Position numbers and translations under genes: made by a program
Notes under the pieces: model-generated
Database searches by the model: none
What the model was told of the DNA's origin: nothing
What the model saw: only the letters and a program-made list of their open reading frames with translations
In this document: positions 42,299 to 52,482 of the stretch, in pieces
Numbering within the stretch: the first letter of the stretch is position 1
Layout of the letters: every line of letters starts with the position of its first letter
NCBI RefSeq assembly: GCF_900083545.1
Contig: NZ_LT559262.1
Span: 2,265,673-2,329,672 of the forward strand
Reading direction: 5' to 3'
Source: Alistipes provencensis
GTDB taxonomy: Bacteria; Bacteroidota; Bacteroidia; Bacteroidales; Rikenellaceae
DNA length: 64,000 bases

Positions 42299-44239
42299 TT
42301 ACCGGGTAATACCGGGCCAATCATCGGTTCGAAAGGGTGATGCCGGCAACCCGGAACAATTCGTCAGATCGTTATCATATGGATTATCCGCCCATCCGTA
42401 GCGCACGGCGACCGGTTCCGGGACTTCGTCGCTGAAAACCGCAATTCTGTTTTTGTCAAGAACCCAGGCTTTTGCCCGGACGAATTTCCTGTCGGCTCCG
42501 GCAATCGTGAATCCCCGGAGATATCCGTAACGATTGTCGTCCGCAGGCCGTAAACCTCCGTCGGTAGTGCCGAATGTGAGTATGATGCGGTTTCCGTCGC
42601 GCTCCATTGATCGATATGTCGGACCTGAAGCTACGATTTTCCTGCCGTAAGCTACTTTCAAAGCACTCCGGCAAAGACGATAGCCCACATCGCGCTTGTT
42701 GCGCGGATGAATGTCGTTCGCATCGCCAATGTCAGTAATGACTGCCTGTCCCGTGGCCGGGAGTATCAAGGCGTTGTTTTGCGCTTCGCGCAGTTCCGCC
42801 CAGGAACTTTCGGCCGGCTGGTCTTCGATTGCCATGTAACCGGCCAGTTGCACCCATAAAAACGGGAATTCATATCCCCATTTCGTTCGCCAGTCGCGAA
42901 TCAGATTCGGGAAGAGTTGCCGGTAGCTCCGGGCCCGGGGTACATTGTTTTCGCCTTGATACCAGATAACGCCCCGGATACCGTAGCTGGTTAGGGGATG
43001 GATCATGCCGTTGTAGAGCAGTGCGGCGAAATTGTTCGGATGCGTGGCGTCCATCGTGACGCCGTACATCGCTGTCGTTGCCGAAGGTTTGTATTCCCAT
43101 TCGCCGGTCAGTCCGTAACGTTTGCCGCCGACTTCGAGGTACAGCTCTGCGGCATCGCCCCAGATACCACCTGCCGCTACACGGTCGAACACCCGGATGA
43201 CTATGAGGTTCTTCCCTGCGCGGAGCACTCCTTCCGGAATTGTGTAGCGGCGGGGTCGGTTGTACCCATTCGTTGTTCCGATCTGCTGTCCGTTGAGATA
43301 GGTGACGTCGGCATCGTCCACGGCTGGAAGAGATAACAGGGCTTGTTGCCCGGAAGCTGATTCCGGAAGCGTGATTGTCGTGCGGAACCAGACGTTGCCG
43401 TTAATCTCTCCGAGCTCGTCTTCCCATAATTTCGGAACGTACATTTTCGCCCATCCTTTCTGCCGGACCGCGATCTTCGGTTTATACCAATATTCCTTCT
43501 CCCCGGGATCGTTCTGCAACGCCTCATCATAGCGTTCCCACCTTTTCAGGCTTTCTCCCATCGCAGCCCTCGTGTTATTTCGGTCAGCGTACTCCCGGTA
43601 TTGTTCCGTCTTTCGCATCGTCTCCCAACTGGTCCACGGTTCGATGTCCGTTCCGCCCCATGAACTGTTGATAAGACCAATGGGTACGCCAGTTTCCCGT
43701 TGGACGAACTTTCCAAAGTAGTAGGCTACGGCAGAAAAGCTCCGAGACGTTTCGGGCGTACATTCCACCCATGCACCGCCTTTCAGGTCCTCCATCTCAT
43801 CGGGAGAGACGGCTTTTTCGACGGTCAGCAGCCGCAGGTTCGGATTTGCCGATGCAGCGATCTCCTCTTCGCATCCGGTCGTGAGGTCGAGCGGCCATTC
43901 CATGTTCGACTGGCCGCTGCAGAGCCATACGTCTCCGAGGAGTATGTTGGTAAAACGGATTTCGCTCCTGCTTCCCCGGATTATCATTTCGTAGGGGCCG
44001 CCGTGCGGCATGGCCGGGAGTTCTACCTGCCAGCGACCCATGCGATTCGCACCTGCCGAAACTTGCGTGCCGTTGAACAGAACGCTTACCGATTCGTTCC
44101 GGGATGCCCATCCCCATATTCGTATCGGCCGTTCGCGTTGGAGTACCATGTTGTCGCTGAAAAATTTGGGCATACGAATTTCTGCAGTTACGGTTTGCAG
44201 GATGGCAATCGTTACCAGTGACAGAAAAAAACGTTTCAT
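42299..44239 (-). CDS. Sialate O-acetylesterase family protein
   Basis: 646 aa, last gene of the polysaccharide locus. Signal peptide in MKRFFLSLVTIAILQTVTAE. The SASA/SGNH nucleophile is Ser111 in WLCSGQSNMEWPL; GLINSSWGGTDIEPW and YQGENNVPRA are further SASA motifs, and GDANDIHPRNKRDVG carries the Asp/His pair. A jelly-roll insert lies around 300-400. It removes O-acetyl groups from sialic acids or other acetylated glycans. The start at 44239 leaves 11 bases to the upstream gene; the longer frame reads into it. Confidence 0.92.
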   Translation of the reverse strand: MKRFFLSLVTIAILQTVTAEIRMPKFFSDNMVLQRERPIRIWGWASRNESVSVLFNGTQVSAGANRMGRWQVELPAMPHGGPYEMIIRGSRSEIRFTNILLGDVWLCSGQSNMEWPLDLTTGCEEEIAASANPNLRLLTVEKAVSPDEMEDLKGGAWVECTPETSRSFSAVAYYFGKFVQRETGVPIGLINSSWGGTDIEPWTSWETMRKTEQYREYADRNNTRAAMGESLKRWERYDEALQNDPGEKEYWYKPKIAVRQKGWAKMYVPKLWEDELGEINGNVWFRTTITLPESASGQQALLSLPAVDDADVTYLNGQQIGTTNGYNRPRRYTIPEGVLRAGKNLIVIRVFDRVAAGGIWGDAAELYLEVGGKRYGLTGEWEYKPSATTAMYGVTMDATHPNNFAALLYNGMIHPLTSYGIRGVIWYQGENNVPRARSYRQLFPNLIRDWRTKWGYEFPFLWVQLAGYMAIEDQPAESSWAELREAQNNALILPATGQAVITDIGDANDIHPRNKRDVGYRLCRSALKVAYGRKIVASGPTYRSMERDGNRIILTFGTTDGGLRPADDNRYGYLRGFTIAGADRKFVRAKAWVLDKNRIAVFSDEVPEPVAVRYGWADNPYDNDLTNCSGLPASPFRTDDWPGITR

Positions 44240-44250
44240 AGCTAAAGGGG

Positions 44251-46332
44251 CTATTGCATTTTTGAGAATCCTTCCGATTTGATGTGCCAGCCAGTCGGGA
44301 AACCCGGTGCCGTTCCCGCAGAACCGTCCCACCCTGCAGCCATCATCGCCACAGCCGTCAGTAAGCCTCCGTTCGAAGGGAAGTAGGGGAACGGCCCTCC
44401 TGTAGCGAATCCGTGGACGTCGAAACGGAAGTTTTTCGAATCATACAAAAGCATGTCCACGGCCTTGTCAGGTCGTCCACATCGGGCCGCGGCCATTGCC
44501 AGCATCGGGAAGTCCCATCCCCATACGCGGTCGAACCGCCATGTGTCGAATATCCGGTCGAGCGTCTTCTCGAAAATCGTACGGTCAACACCCTCTCCGG
44601 GGAGCATGCCGTAAATGCCCGCCAGTGTGGGATGTTCGAAATTGTATCGTGTCCACATGTCGGGTATGCCTTCGTAGGTGACATATGTTCCGTCCTGAAC
44701 GGGCAGCGGAGCAAGCCGCTGCAAAATGTCGTCCCAGTGAGGTTCCCGTTCCTGCCCGAGCCGTTCCCGCCACCGTTGTGCCGTGTTGAGCCCATAACGC
44801 CAGTAGGCAAGCTCGAAGGTCGGGTTGCATGTCTCGAAGATCGGGGTGTTCTCCGAGACGGGGCATAAGGGCGGTCCCAGCACATATTCTTCGCGTGCGG
44901 TGTCAAGCCGGACGAAATCGGCCATATAATCGGCGGTGGCAAATACTACGTCACTCCACTTTTCAAGTGTTTCCGGGCTCGGGTCCGTTCGATAGCATGT
45001 TTCTGCCAAATAGATCGGATGGGGTTGCTGCCAGATGAGTGTGGCATGGATCAGATGCGGCCACTCCACATCCCGGTCGGCCGTGCATTTGGGCCATCGT
45101 GCCCCGCGCAGCCCCTGTCGCTCGGCCCGCAGACGGGAGGTGGGGAGGAACTTATGGTAAACACTGAGCGCTTTGGTTGCCGATTCCGGACGATTCCAGA
45201 GCAGGAAGTGCAGTTCGTGCCACCAGATCATCTCGAAATGGAACCGTCCGTGCCAACCGTTGTTCACCAGTCCGCTCTCCTGGGGCGGCCATGCTCCTGC
45301 TTCGTTTACCCGCATCAGGTATTGAGAAAGTACGATGCGGCGTTCGAGTTCCTGCCAGCGGGGATCTTCGCTCCCGGAGAGGTCGATCGCCGCTCCCGAC
45401 GACCAGTATTCGCGCCATGCTTCCCGGCTTTGCATGAAGAGTTCCGGGACGGGTGGAGCTTCCGTGACTTCGGGGGCGTATTCGCAGGTTAGGGAGAATC
45501 GGCTGCAGTTGCCGGGGCGTAACAAAAACCGGTGCGACCCCGTCTGCGGAGCGTCGAGCCGTGCCGACGGGTCGTTCCAATGTAAAGCGACGTTGTAGGT
45601 GACCGAGTCCATTGTTCGCTGGATCAACGCCGTGGTGTCGTTTTGTGCGGTAAGCCGCGACACATGCCGCTCGGGCCGGTCATAGTCCCCGACGTATTCG
45701 GTGATGTACCGGTCGTCAGCATAGGGAAAATCCAGAAACAGTTGCAGACGTCCCTGCTTCAGCAGCGGGGAGGCTACCTCTACACCCACGGCATTGCGGT
45801 CGGGGTGGCAGGCGGTGCGGACCTCGACGGGATGACCTTCGAGCGAAAAACGGCTGGTTACGATTCCGGTCCAGAGGTCGGTTTCCTGGGAGACATTGCG
45901 CAGGTCGCACTCCGCGGCGTCGTTTCCGTCGGCCTTGAGCAGCCGGAATCCCAATCGTCCGAGGTTGAACCGGTGCGGATTCTTTGCCAGCCAATCGGAT
46001 ATTCCGGGCTGTGTTTCATCCGGGAAGTCCATCGGCACGCTGCGTCCGCCGACTTCGACGGGGACACCCTGGTAGTGCTGCCGCCGGGTCGTTTCGTCTT
46101 GCGGAAAACTGTGCCAGCCCCAGTCCGAGAGCGTATTGAACGGCACGAAAGTCTGGAGTCCGGTGATATCCATGCCGAATGCGAAGCCTCCGTTGCCGAC
46201 TTGTGCGGGACTGTGCGGGTCGGTCGCGTGGGTCACGATACGGTGTCGCGCCACGACCGCTTCCCGGTCGATGCGTGAAGTGCAGCCTGTCGATACGGCG
46301 AGAAGAAGCAGGCAGAGAAGAGTCGGTTTCAT
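44251..46332 (-). CDS. GH65-like six-hairpin glycoside hydrolase lipoprotein
   Basis: 693 aa lipoprotein (Cys17 in AVSTGCTSRIDREAV). The N-terminal beta-sandwich starts THATDPHSPAQVGNGGFAFG, as in GH65-type enzymes. The (alpha/alpha)6 catalytic part contains NNGWHGRFHFEMIWWHELHF, GLRGARWPKCT and VEWPHLIHATLIWQQ. This resembles the acid trehalase/PGGHG-like branch of GH65. Specific activity and the catalytic acid cannot be fixed by eye. The GH65 family call is tentative. Translationally close to the esterase downstream (11 bases). Confidence 0.7.
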   Translation of the reverse strand: MKPTLLCLLLLAVSTGCTSRIDREAVVARHRIVTHATDPHSPAQVGNGGFAFGMDITGLQTFVPFNTLSDWGWHSFPQDETTRRQHYQGVPVEVGGRSVPMDFPDETQPGISDWLAKNPHRFNLGRLGFRLLKADGNDAAECDLRNVSQETDLWTGIVTSRFSLEGHPVEVRTACHPDRNAVGVEVASPLLKQGRLQLFLDFPYADDRYITEYVGDYDRPERHVSRLTAQNDTTALIQRTMDSVTYNVALHWNDPSARLDAPQTGSHRFLLRPGNCSRFSLTCEYAPEVTEAPPVPELFMQSREAWREYWSSGAAIDLSGSEDPRWQELERRIVLSQYLMRVNEAGAWPPQESGLVNNGWHGRFHFEMIWWHELHFLLWNRPESATKALSVYHKFLPTSRLRAERQGLRGARWPKCTADRDVEWPHLIHATLIWQQPHPIYLAETCYRTDPSPETLEKWSDVVFATADYMADFVRLDTAREEYVLGPPLCPVSENTPIFETCNPTFELAYWRYGLNTAQRWRERLGQEREPHWDDILQRLAPLPVQDGTYVTYEGIPDMWTRYNFEHPTLAGIYGMLPGEGVDRTIFEKTLDRIFDTWRFDRVWGWDFPMLAMAAARCGRPDKAVDMLLYDSKNFRFDVHGFATGGPFPYFPSNGGLLTAVAMMAAGWDGSAGTAPGFPTGWHIKSEGFSKMQ

Positions 46333-46412
46333 ATGCGGTGAAAAACGCGTTGTCCGTGCCTGCCGACTGGAGATGGCAGGCGCGGGCAACGCCGGTAAAA
46401 CGTCTGGCAGGT

Positions 46413-47111
46413 CTATTTGACCCGTTCGGCCCCGGGTGTATAGATCTTCGGAGTAACGCCCTGTGTCCCTACGCCGAGCCGGGCGTATAACACAGGGTAT
46501 TTTTGCAGTTCGGCATCTTCGAGGTTGACTGTGATACTCTGCGTTCCGGTGGTGAGCGATGCGGCATCGATCTTCTTGCGGTAGGTGGCGTCGTCGACGA
46601 AACGCGTGTTGTTTATGTAGAGCGCGATACTTTCGATCAACGCGTCGGGTTTGCCGTTGATCAGCGTGAAAGCCCCGCGGTCGATACGGAATGAAACGGT
46701 GAGTTTGTCGTTTCCCGTGTTGAACTGTACGTCGCGGATGACATAGTAGGGGGTCACGGGAAAGTCGATGTTCGTGTTGCCGCGCACGTCGAAGTTGAGT
46801 TCCGTGCCGCTGTCCACCCACGGTCCCGAGCCGTTCTTGGCGACCAGCCGGTAGGTCCCGTCGAAAAGCATGGCCGAGAACCTGCCGTCCTGATCGACAT
46901 AGACCGGAATGGGTGCCGTGCCTTCGAATCCGGGTTGGTAGAGTTCCAGCACGTTGTAGTCCTGACCCGTGCCGGTTTGCCGCAATCCCACCGCTTCGTC
47001 TTCGTAGACGATGCGGCCGGTCAGCTGGCTTTGGGGCGCTTCATAGTTGTCATAGTCGCACCCCGCGAGGGCGATGGCGCCGAAAGCAAGTATGCAGATT
47101 GTCTTTTTCAT
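46413..47111 (-). CDS. DUF3823 domain lipoprotein
   Basis: 232 aa lipoprotein (Cys18 in ALAGCDYDNYEAPQSQLTGRI). The opening motif DNYEAPxSxLTGxI, the segment MLFDGTYRLVAKNGSGPW and FPVTPYYVIRDVQF are typical of DUF3823 proteins, which follow susD in many polysaccharide loci and have a carboxypeptidase-regulatory-like N-terminal fold. Probably a surface glycan-binding or complex-stabilising subunit. It lies 35 bases downstream of the susD gene. Confidence 0.92.
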   Translation of the reverse strand: MKKTICILAFGAIALAGCDYDNYEAPQSQLTGRIVYEDEAVGLRQTGTGQDYNVLELYQPGFEGTAPIPVYVDQDGRFSAMLFDGTYRLVAKNGSGPWVDSGTELNFDVRGNTNIDFPVTPYYVIRDVQFNTGNDKLTVSFRIDRGAFTLINGKPDALIESIALYINNTRFVDDATYRKKIDAASLTTGTQSITVNLEDAELQKYPVLYARLGVGTQGVTPKIYTPGAERVK

Positions 47112-47146
47112 AGCGTATTGTCCGTATTAAGTTCTTGGGCGAACTG

Positions 47147-48994
47147 TTATTGGAAAGGATTCTTTTTCAGCAGCGGGTTGGCGGTGATCCAGGAGTCGTC
47201 GATGCCGTTGTAGTAGCACATACGGTCGAAATAGAGCGGGTAACGTTTCATATAGCAATCGGTCTTCTCGAAGACCCACTTGCCGTCGATTTCCGGATTG
47301 CCCGGTGCGAAGACCTTGTAGGGGAACAGCGAGTAGAGACGTGCGTCGGAGCTGGCATTCCAGATCGTGTGGGCGATGCGGAACCGCTTGGCATCCCACC
47401 AGCGGTGATTTTCGAAAGCGAACTCCACCCGGCGTTCACGCTGGATGTCCTCGATAGTCATTGTCTCGAGCTTGCTGATACCGGCCCGGTCGCGCACCTG
47501 ATTGATGTAATCGAGGGCTTCGCCCGTGTAGCCCAGTTCGAGTGCTGCCTCCGAAGCGATCATCAGCACCTCGGCGTAACGGAAGCGAATGAACCACACA
47601 TCGCTGCCGCGCGTCCCCTGGTCCATGCTCTCGGAGACATATTTGCGGACATTGAAGCCCGTTTTGTTCATATAGAGGTCGTTGTTGGCCACGGGGCCGT
47701 TGATGGCAGTGACGATGCCGCCGTACTGCGCATTGGTTTGTCCGGGGGTGCCGGTGACGGTCCGGAATGCTCCGGAGCTCTTGTCCATAATACCCGCCTG
47801 ATAGTCGATGCGCGTCGACCGGAACGAGGCTCCCGGGTAGATGACCGTGCCCCACAGGCGCGGGTCCTTGTCCTCGAAGAGATCTTCGGGGTTGTCATAG
47901 TAGACGTAATCGCCTCCGTTTCGGAGTTTCAGTGCGCCGTTGCGGTCGTTCACATACTCGAAATCCTCCACGAGGTTCAGCACGGGAAGCACCGTATTCG
48001 CATAATCGCCCGTCTTGACCGAGGTGGCGAAATTGTAGGAGGTCCAGGTGTGTGTCTTGCCCGGGTAGATGTAGTCCAACGCCCAGATCACCTCGGGGTT
48101 GCTGTCCTTCTTGACGAACAGGTCGTAGAAGTTGAGCGCCTTGTCGCTGTTCTGGCGGTAGAGGCTGTACTTGCCGCCCTTGATAATTTCCTTGGCGGCT
48201 TCGTAGGCGATTTTGTAGAACTTCGCCGCCTGCTCCTCGGGGATGCCGACCTCGAGTCCCGAGGTTTTGATAAGGCAGTTGTTGACGATGTTGTAGCGGG
48301 CGATTGAACCGGCATAGATGGCGGCCCGGGCTTTCAGCGCCAGCGCTGCCCATTTCGTGGCGCGGGCAGCGTGGATGTTGGACATCGGGTCGACGACGTC
48401 GTTTAAGAAGTAATCGGCCACGGCGTTGCATTCGGAGATGATGTAGTCGTAGGTCTCTTCCTCGGTGGCGCGAGCCACATACATCTTCGGGATTTCCGAT
48501 TGCCCTTCGTATTCATAAACCTTGTCGCCGATGAGCGGCAATCCGCCCAGTCGTTCGCACATGTTGAAATAGAGCCAGGCTCGCAGGAAGCGCACTTCGC
48601 CTTCGTAGTGGCGTTTCATGTCGTCGGTCAGCTGACGGTTGCTGTCGGCGGCCTCGGACTGCAGCCCCTCGAGGAAGAGGTTCATCTCGCGCATCAGGCC
48701 GTAGTCATACATCCGCCAGTGGTTCTGGAAGAACTGCGCCGTTTCGCTCGGACCGCCCCAGCCGTAGGCTGCTTCGTCGAGTACCGTATACTCGGTGATG
48801 TTGCTGAAGCTCTGACCCCATTCCACGCGACCGTAGAGGTTGGCGATGGCGGATTCGATCAGCGCGTTGTCGGAGAATATCTGGTGCTGCGTGAAGACGT
48901 TGTCGGCATCCTCGTCGAGAAAATCGTTGCATCCCGTTCCGAAGCCCGTCAGCAGCAGCGCCCCTGCCATATAGATAGTTCGTAAAGCTTTCAT
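47147..48994 (-). CDS. SusD/RagB family nutrient-binding lipoprotein
   Basis: 615 aa lipoprotein (Cys22 in GFGTGCNDFLDEDADNVFTQ, SusD-type opening). Contains EVRFLRAWLYFNMCERLGGLPLIGD, ATKWAALALKARAAIYAGS, WFIRFRYAEVLMIASEAALELG and the ending region ENHRWWDAKRFRIAHTI, all standard SusD/RagB segments. It partners the SusC encoded 9 bases upstream and captures glycans at the cell surface. Confidence 0.95.
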   Translation of the reverse strand: MKALRTIYMAGALLLTGFGTGCNDFLDEDADNVFTQHQIFSDNALIESAIANLYGRVEWGQSFSNITEYTVLDEAAYGWGGPSETAQFFQNHWRMYDYGLMREMNLFLEGLQSEAADSNRQLTDDMKRHYEGEVRFLRAWLYFNMCERLGGLPLIGDKVYEYEGQSEIPKMYVARATEEETYDYIISECNAVADYFLNDVVDPMSNIHAARATKWAALALKARAAIYAGSIARYNIVNNCLIKTSGLEVGIPEEQAAKFYKIAYEAAKEIIKGGKYSLYRQNSDKALNFYDLFVKKDSNPEVIWALDYIYPGKTHTWTSYNFATSVKTGDYANTVLPVLNLVEDFEYVNDRNGALKLRNGGDYVYYDNPEDLFEDKDPRLWGTVIYPGASFRSTRIDYQAGIMDKSSGAFRTVTGTPGQTNAQYGGIVTAINGPVANNDLYMNKTGFNVRKYVSESMDQGTRGSDVWFIRFRYAEVLMIASEAALELGYTGEALDYINQVRDRAGISKLETMTIEDIQRERRVEFAFENHRWWDAKRFRIAHTIWNASSDARLYSLFPYKVFAPGNPEIDGKWVFEKTDCYMKRYPLYFDRMCYYNGIDDSWITANPLLKKNPFQ

Positions 48995-49003
48995 ATTCGT
49001 TCG

Positions 49004-52000
49004 TTAAAAGGTTAAGTTGAGACCGAAGCTGATGACCCGCGTAGTGGGGTACTGCTGACCGCTTCCGGTGGCGATTTCGGGGTCCATGTCGACCTCGCCG
49101 AGGTTGTCGATCGAGAAGAGGTTCTGCATCGAGGTAAAGATACGGACATTCTCGATGCCTGCTTTGCGGGTGATCCGTTTCGGAAGCGAATAGCCCAGCT
49201 CGAAGTTACGCAGTTTCAGATAGCGGACGTTTCGCAGCCAGAAATTGCTGGCCTTCTGATAATTGACATGGCTTCCATTGCCGTCGATGACCATCGGGTA
49301 CTTCCCCGGCAGGTATTGGCTGTTCGGGTCGTCGATGTCGGCCAGGTGCCAGGCGTCGTCGAGCATGAAGGCCGGGCTGTTGCCGCCGTCGTGCAACGGA
49401 TTTTTCATTTCGTAGTCCATGTAGAACGAAGCCATCGAGGCACCGGTGAAGAGCATGGCGAGATCGAAGCCTTTCCACGACATGGCGATGTTGAAATTGA
49501 AGCTCATGTAGGGTACATCGCCCTGGCGGTATCCCAGCGGGCGTTTGTCCATGTCGTTGATCACGCCGTCACCGTTCTGGTCCTTATAGATCAGGTCGCC
49601 CGGACGTATCGTGGTATTGCCCTTGCCGTCGATGTCGACCGGGTATTCGGCGATCTGCTCCCAGTTTTGGAACTGGCCGATGCAGTCGAAGCCCCACCAT
49701 TGGTTGGCGTAGCGCTTGCTGTAATAGGAACTGTATTCTTGCCATGAGTTGCTCAGTATCCACGGCTCGCGTTTCCACTCGTATTTGCGTGAGAAGGTGA
49801 AATTGCCTTCGACCGAATAGTTGAAATCCTTGACGCTGTCGCTCCATTTCAGGCTTCCATCGATGCCGCGGATCTTCTGCGAAGCCATGTTCACGTTGGG
49901 CAGCGTGAATCCCGATTCGTTGGGCAGTGTGATGCCGGGGCTGGCCGGGATGCCTTCGAGCGTGCGGGTAAAATAGTTCAGTTCACCGGTCAGGCGGTTT
50001 TCGAAAAATCCGTATTCGAGACCGACATTGAACATCTTGACTTTCTGCCACGAGAGGTCCGTGACGGGCAATCCGCGGTATTGCGATCCCAATATCCACT
50101 CTCCGTCGAGTACGGCACCGCCGGAGTTGTAGTTGTAGCCCTCAAGGTAGTCGAAAGCAGAATAACCGGAAGTACTTTCATCGCCCACTACGCCGTAGGA
50201 GGCTTTCAGTTTCAGGTTCGAGAACCAGCGTTTCGTCCGCTCCGACCACCACGATTCCTCGGTGATGCGCCATCCGGCCGATACCGAAGGGAAGAATCCC
50301 CAGCGTTTCGTCGGCGGGAATTTCCACGAACCGTCGTAGCGGCCCATCACCTCCAGCAGATAACGGCCGTCGTAGTCATAGGTGAAGCGGCCGATAAAGC
50401 CCGCACGGGATTGAGGCGTTTCGAGATAGTCATTGATGGCCTGCAGCGTCGCCGTATTGGTCTGGGTCGTCAGATCGGTCTGCGGCTGAGAGGCGAAGTC
50501 CAGTCCGGGGGAAATATGGTGTGAAGCCTCGCCGCCGAGGGTCAGTGCGACGTTGTGGCGGTCGAACTGTTTGTGGAAGTCGAACGTGAACTGCCCGGTG
50601 TAGTCTTCCGTGTTGCCGTAGGATTTATAGAGCGAAGGGTTGCGTTCGCCGTCGATCACATAGTATTCGCCCGTCGCCTTGTCGTAATCGTAGAGGTCGA
50701 AGGTTTTGACCTGCTTTACGCGCGACGAATTTTGGTACGCATAACCTCCGATAAGTTTCAGCGACAGCCAGTCTGTAAATTTGTAGTCTGCATTCAGGTT
50801 GATTTGCGCGGCGCGTTCCTGGCGGATATCTTCGCCGTTTTTACTGAGCGTCGTGACTGCAAAATTGGTGTAGATGTAACTCGGAGCCGTCTTGGCGGGG
50901 TAGAGCGGATTGTCGTTGACATAGGGCCGCACGGTCGGCAGGTTGCGGTAGGAACCGAAGAGCATCCAGCCCACCTCGTCGCCACCGCCCAGACCCGGGG
51001 CCTTGGTGGTTTGCAGGCGTCCGCTCACCTGTGCGCCCAGCGAGAACCGCTTGGTTATGTTGGCGTCGACGTTGATCTGGATGTTGGTGCGGTTGAAGCC
51101 GCCGAAATCGCGGATGGCATACTCCTGATCGGTGTTGCTCAGCGACATGTAGTAGCTCACCTTGTCCGAACCGCCCGAAATGTTGGCGCCGAAATAGGAC
51201 TGTGCGCCGGGAGCCGTAGCAAAGTCGTACCAGTCGAAACCCTGATAGCCGCGTTCGGTTCCCTGCTGCCATTTGAGGTATTCGTCGCGGGTGTAGGTTG
51301 GGGTGTAGCTCGGGTTCTCGGCTGCCTTGATTACATCCGACTGGTATTTGGTCCGCACATAGGAGGATGCCGATGCGGGCTGCGGAAATTTGAAAAATTC
51401 CTGCCAGCCGTAGAGAGCCTTGACATTGACCGTGTGGCGGGTGTTCTTGTGGCCCGATTTGGTCTTCACGACCACCACGCCGTTGGCGGCACGCAGTCCG
51501 TAGATGGCTGCCGAGGCGTCCTTGAGAATCGAAACCGATTCGATGTCGTTGGCGTCGATATTGTTGAACTGTGCCTCGGTGCGCTGCACGCCGTCGATGA
51601 TGTAGAGCGGCGAGTCCATGCCGCGGATGCTGATCTTGGTTGTGGCACCCGGGCGACCGTCGCTCATACGACTGTTGATACCGGCGATGGTTCCGGCCAG
51701 GGCCGTCGAAGTGTTCACCGTCGAATTGACCTTCAGAGCGTCGCCCGAGATGTTGGTGATGGCTCCCGTGATCGAGGCTTTTTTCTGTACGCCGTAGCCT
51801 ACGACCACCACGTCGTCGAGTACTTCGGAGTTCTCCTGCAGAGTGATGGCGTAGGAGTTGCGGCCTGCGGTTACGGCCACTTTTGTCGTCTCGAATCCCA
51901 GATAGGAGACCGTCAGGACATTGCCGGCCTCGGCTTTCAGGCTGAACGATCCGTCGGTATTGGTCGTCGTGCCGGTCGTCGTGCCCTCGATGATGATGCT

Positions 52001-52447
52001 TACGCCGATGAGCGGTGTGCCGTTCTTGTCCGAAACCCGGCCGGTGATGGCATTCGTCTTCGCCGGGACGGGCGGCTGCGCCTTTGCTGCGGGGCGCAGG
52101 GCGAGGATGATCTGCCGGTTACGCAGCGTATAGCTGATGTCCGTTCCGGCGAACAGCCGGTCGAGGACCTGACGAACGGGCTGGTTTTCGGCTCGGAGTG
52201 TCACTTTGCGGGTGACGTCTATCAGGGTCTTATTGTAGAGAAAACTGTATTCACCCTGCCGTTCGATGCGGGTCATGGCCTCTTCGAGCGTGACGTTGCG
52301 CACGTCGAGTGTGATCCTGCCGTTCTGCGCATAGGCTCCGGCGCAGAACAACAGCCCCCAGAGTAGCAATGCGAAACGGCCCAGCGTACGGCGGAAGACC
52401 GGAATGTCCCGTCCGTACCGGAAGTCTGTCATTTGATATGCTTTCAT
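49004..52447 (-). CDS. SusC/RagA transporter with N-terminal STN domain
   Basis: 1147 aa TonB-dependent transporter. Signal peptide within the first 40 residues (FALLLWGLLFCAGAYAQ). Then a secretin/TonB N-terminal (STN) domain (about 45-105: ITLDVRNVTLEEAMTRIERQ, RKVTLRAENQPVRQVLDRLF), a carboxypeptidase-D-like domain (ITGRVSDKNGTPLIGVSII) and the plug (EVLDDVVVVGYGVQKKASIT). The barrel ends in VISFGLNLTF. STN domains contact FecR anti-sigma factors, so this transporter probably signals to the FecR/ECF pair at 62081-63716. M6 is an alternative start. Confidence 0.95.
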   Translation of the reverse strand: MKAYQMTDFRYGRDIPVFRRTLGRFALLLWGLLFCAGAYAQNGRITLDVRNVTLEEAMTRIERQGEYSFLYNKTLIDVTRKVTLRAENQPVRQVLDRLFAGTDISYTLRNRQIILALRPAAKAQPPVPAKTNAITGRVSDKNGTPLIGVSIIIEGTTTGTTTNTDGSFSLKAEAGNVLTVSYLGFETTKVAVTAGRNSYAITLQENSEVLDDVVVVGYGVQKKASITGAITNISGDALKVNSTVNTSTALAGTIAGINSRMSDGRPGATTKISIRGMDSPLYIIDGVQRTEAQFNNIDANDIESVSILKDASAAIYGLRAANGVVVVKTKSGHKNTRHTVNVKALYGWQEFFKFPQPASASSYVRTKYQSDVIKAAENPSYTPTYTRDEYLKWQQGTERGYQGFDWYDFATAPGAQSYFGANISGGSDKVSYYMSLSNTDQEYAIRDFGGFNRTNIQINVDANITKRFSLGAQVSGRLQTTKAPGLGGGDEVGWMLFGSYRNLPTVRPYVNDNPLYPAKTAPSYIYTNFAVTTLSKNGEDIRQERAAQINLNADYKFTDWLSLKLIGGYAYQNSSRVKQVKTFDLYDYDKATGEYYVIDGERNPSLYKSYGNTEDYTGQFTFDFHKQFDRHNVALTLGGEASHHISPGLDFASQPQTDLTTQTNTATLQAINDYLETPQSRAGFIGRFTYDYDGRYLLEVMGRYDGSWKFPPTKRWGFFPSVSAGWRITEESWWSERTKRWFSNLKLKASYGVVGDESTSGYSAFDYLEGYNYNSGGAVLDGEWILGSQYRGLPVTDLSWQKVKMFNVGLEYGFFENRLTGELNYFTRTLEGIPASPGITLPNESGFTLPNVNMASQKIRGIDGSLKWSDSVKDFNYSVEGNFTFSRKYEWKREPWILSNSWQEYSSYYSKRYANQWWGFDCIGQFQNWEQIAEYPVDIDGKGNTTIRPGDLIYKDQNGDGVINDMDKRPLGYRQGDVPYMSFNFNIAMSWKGFDLAMLFTGASMASFYMDYEMKNPLHDGGNSPAFMLDDAWHLADIDDPNSQYLPGKYPMVIDGNGSHVNYQKASNFWLRNVRYLKLRNFELGYSLPKRITRKAGIENVRIFTSMQNLFSIDNLGEVDMDPEIATGSGQQYPTTRVISFGLNLTF

Positions 52448-52482
52448 AAATGGTTACTTTGAAATTGGGTTAAAACGAGGGG

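Noticed and set aside
50555..52366. 603-codon plus-strand open frame
   Set aside because: Antisense to the STN-SusC gene; no recognisable domain.
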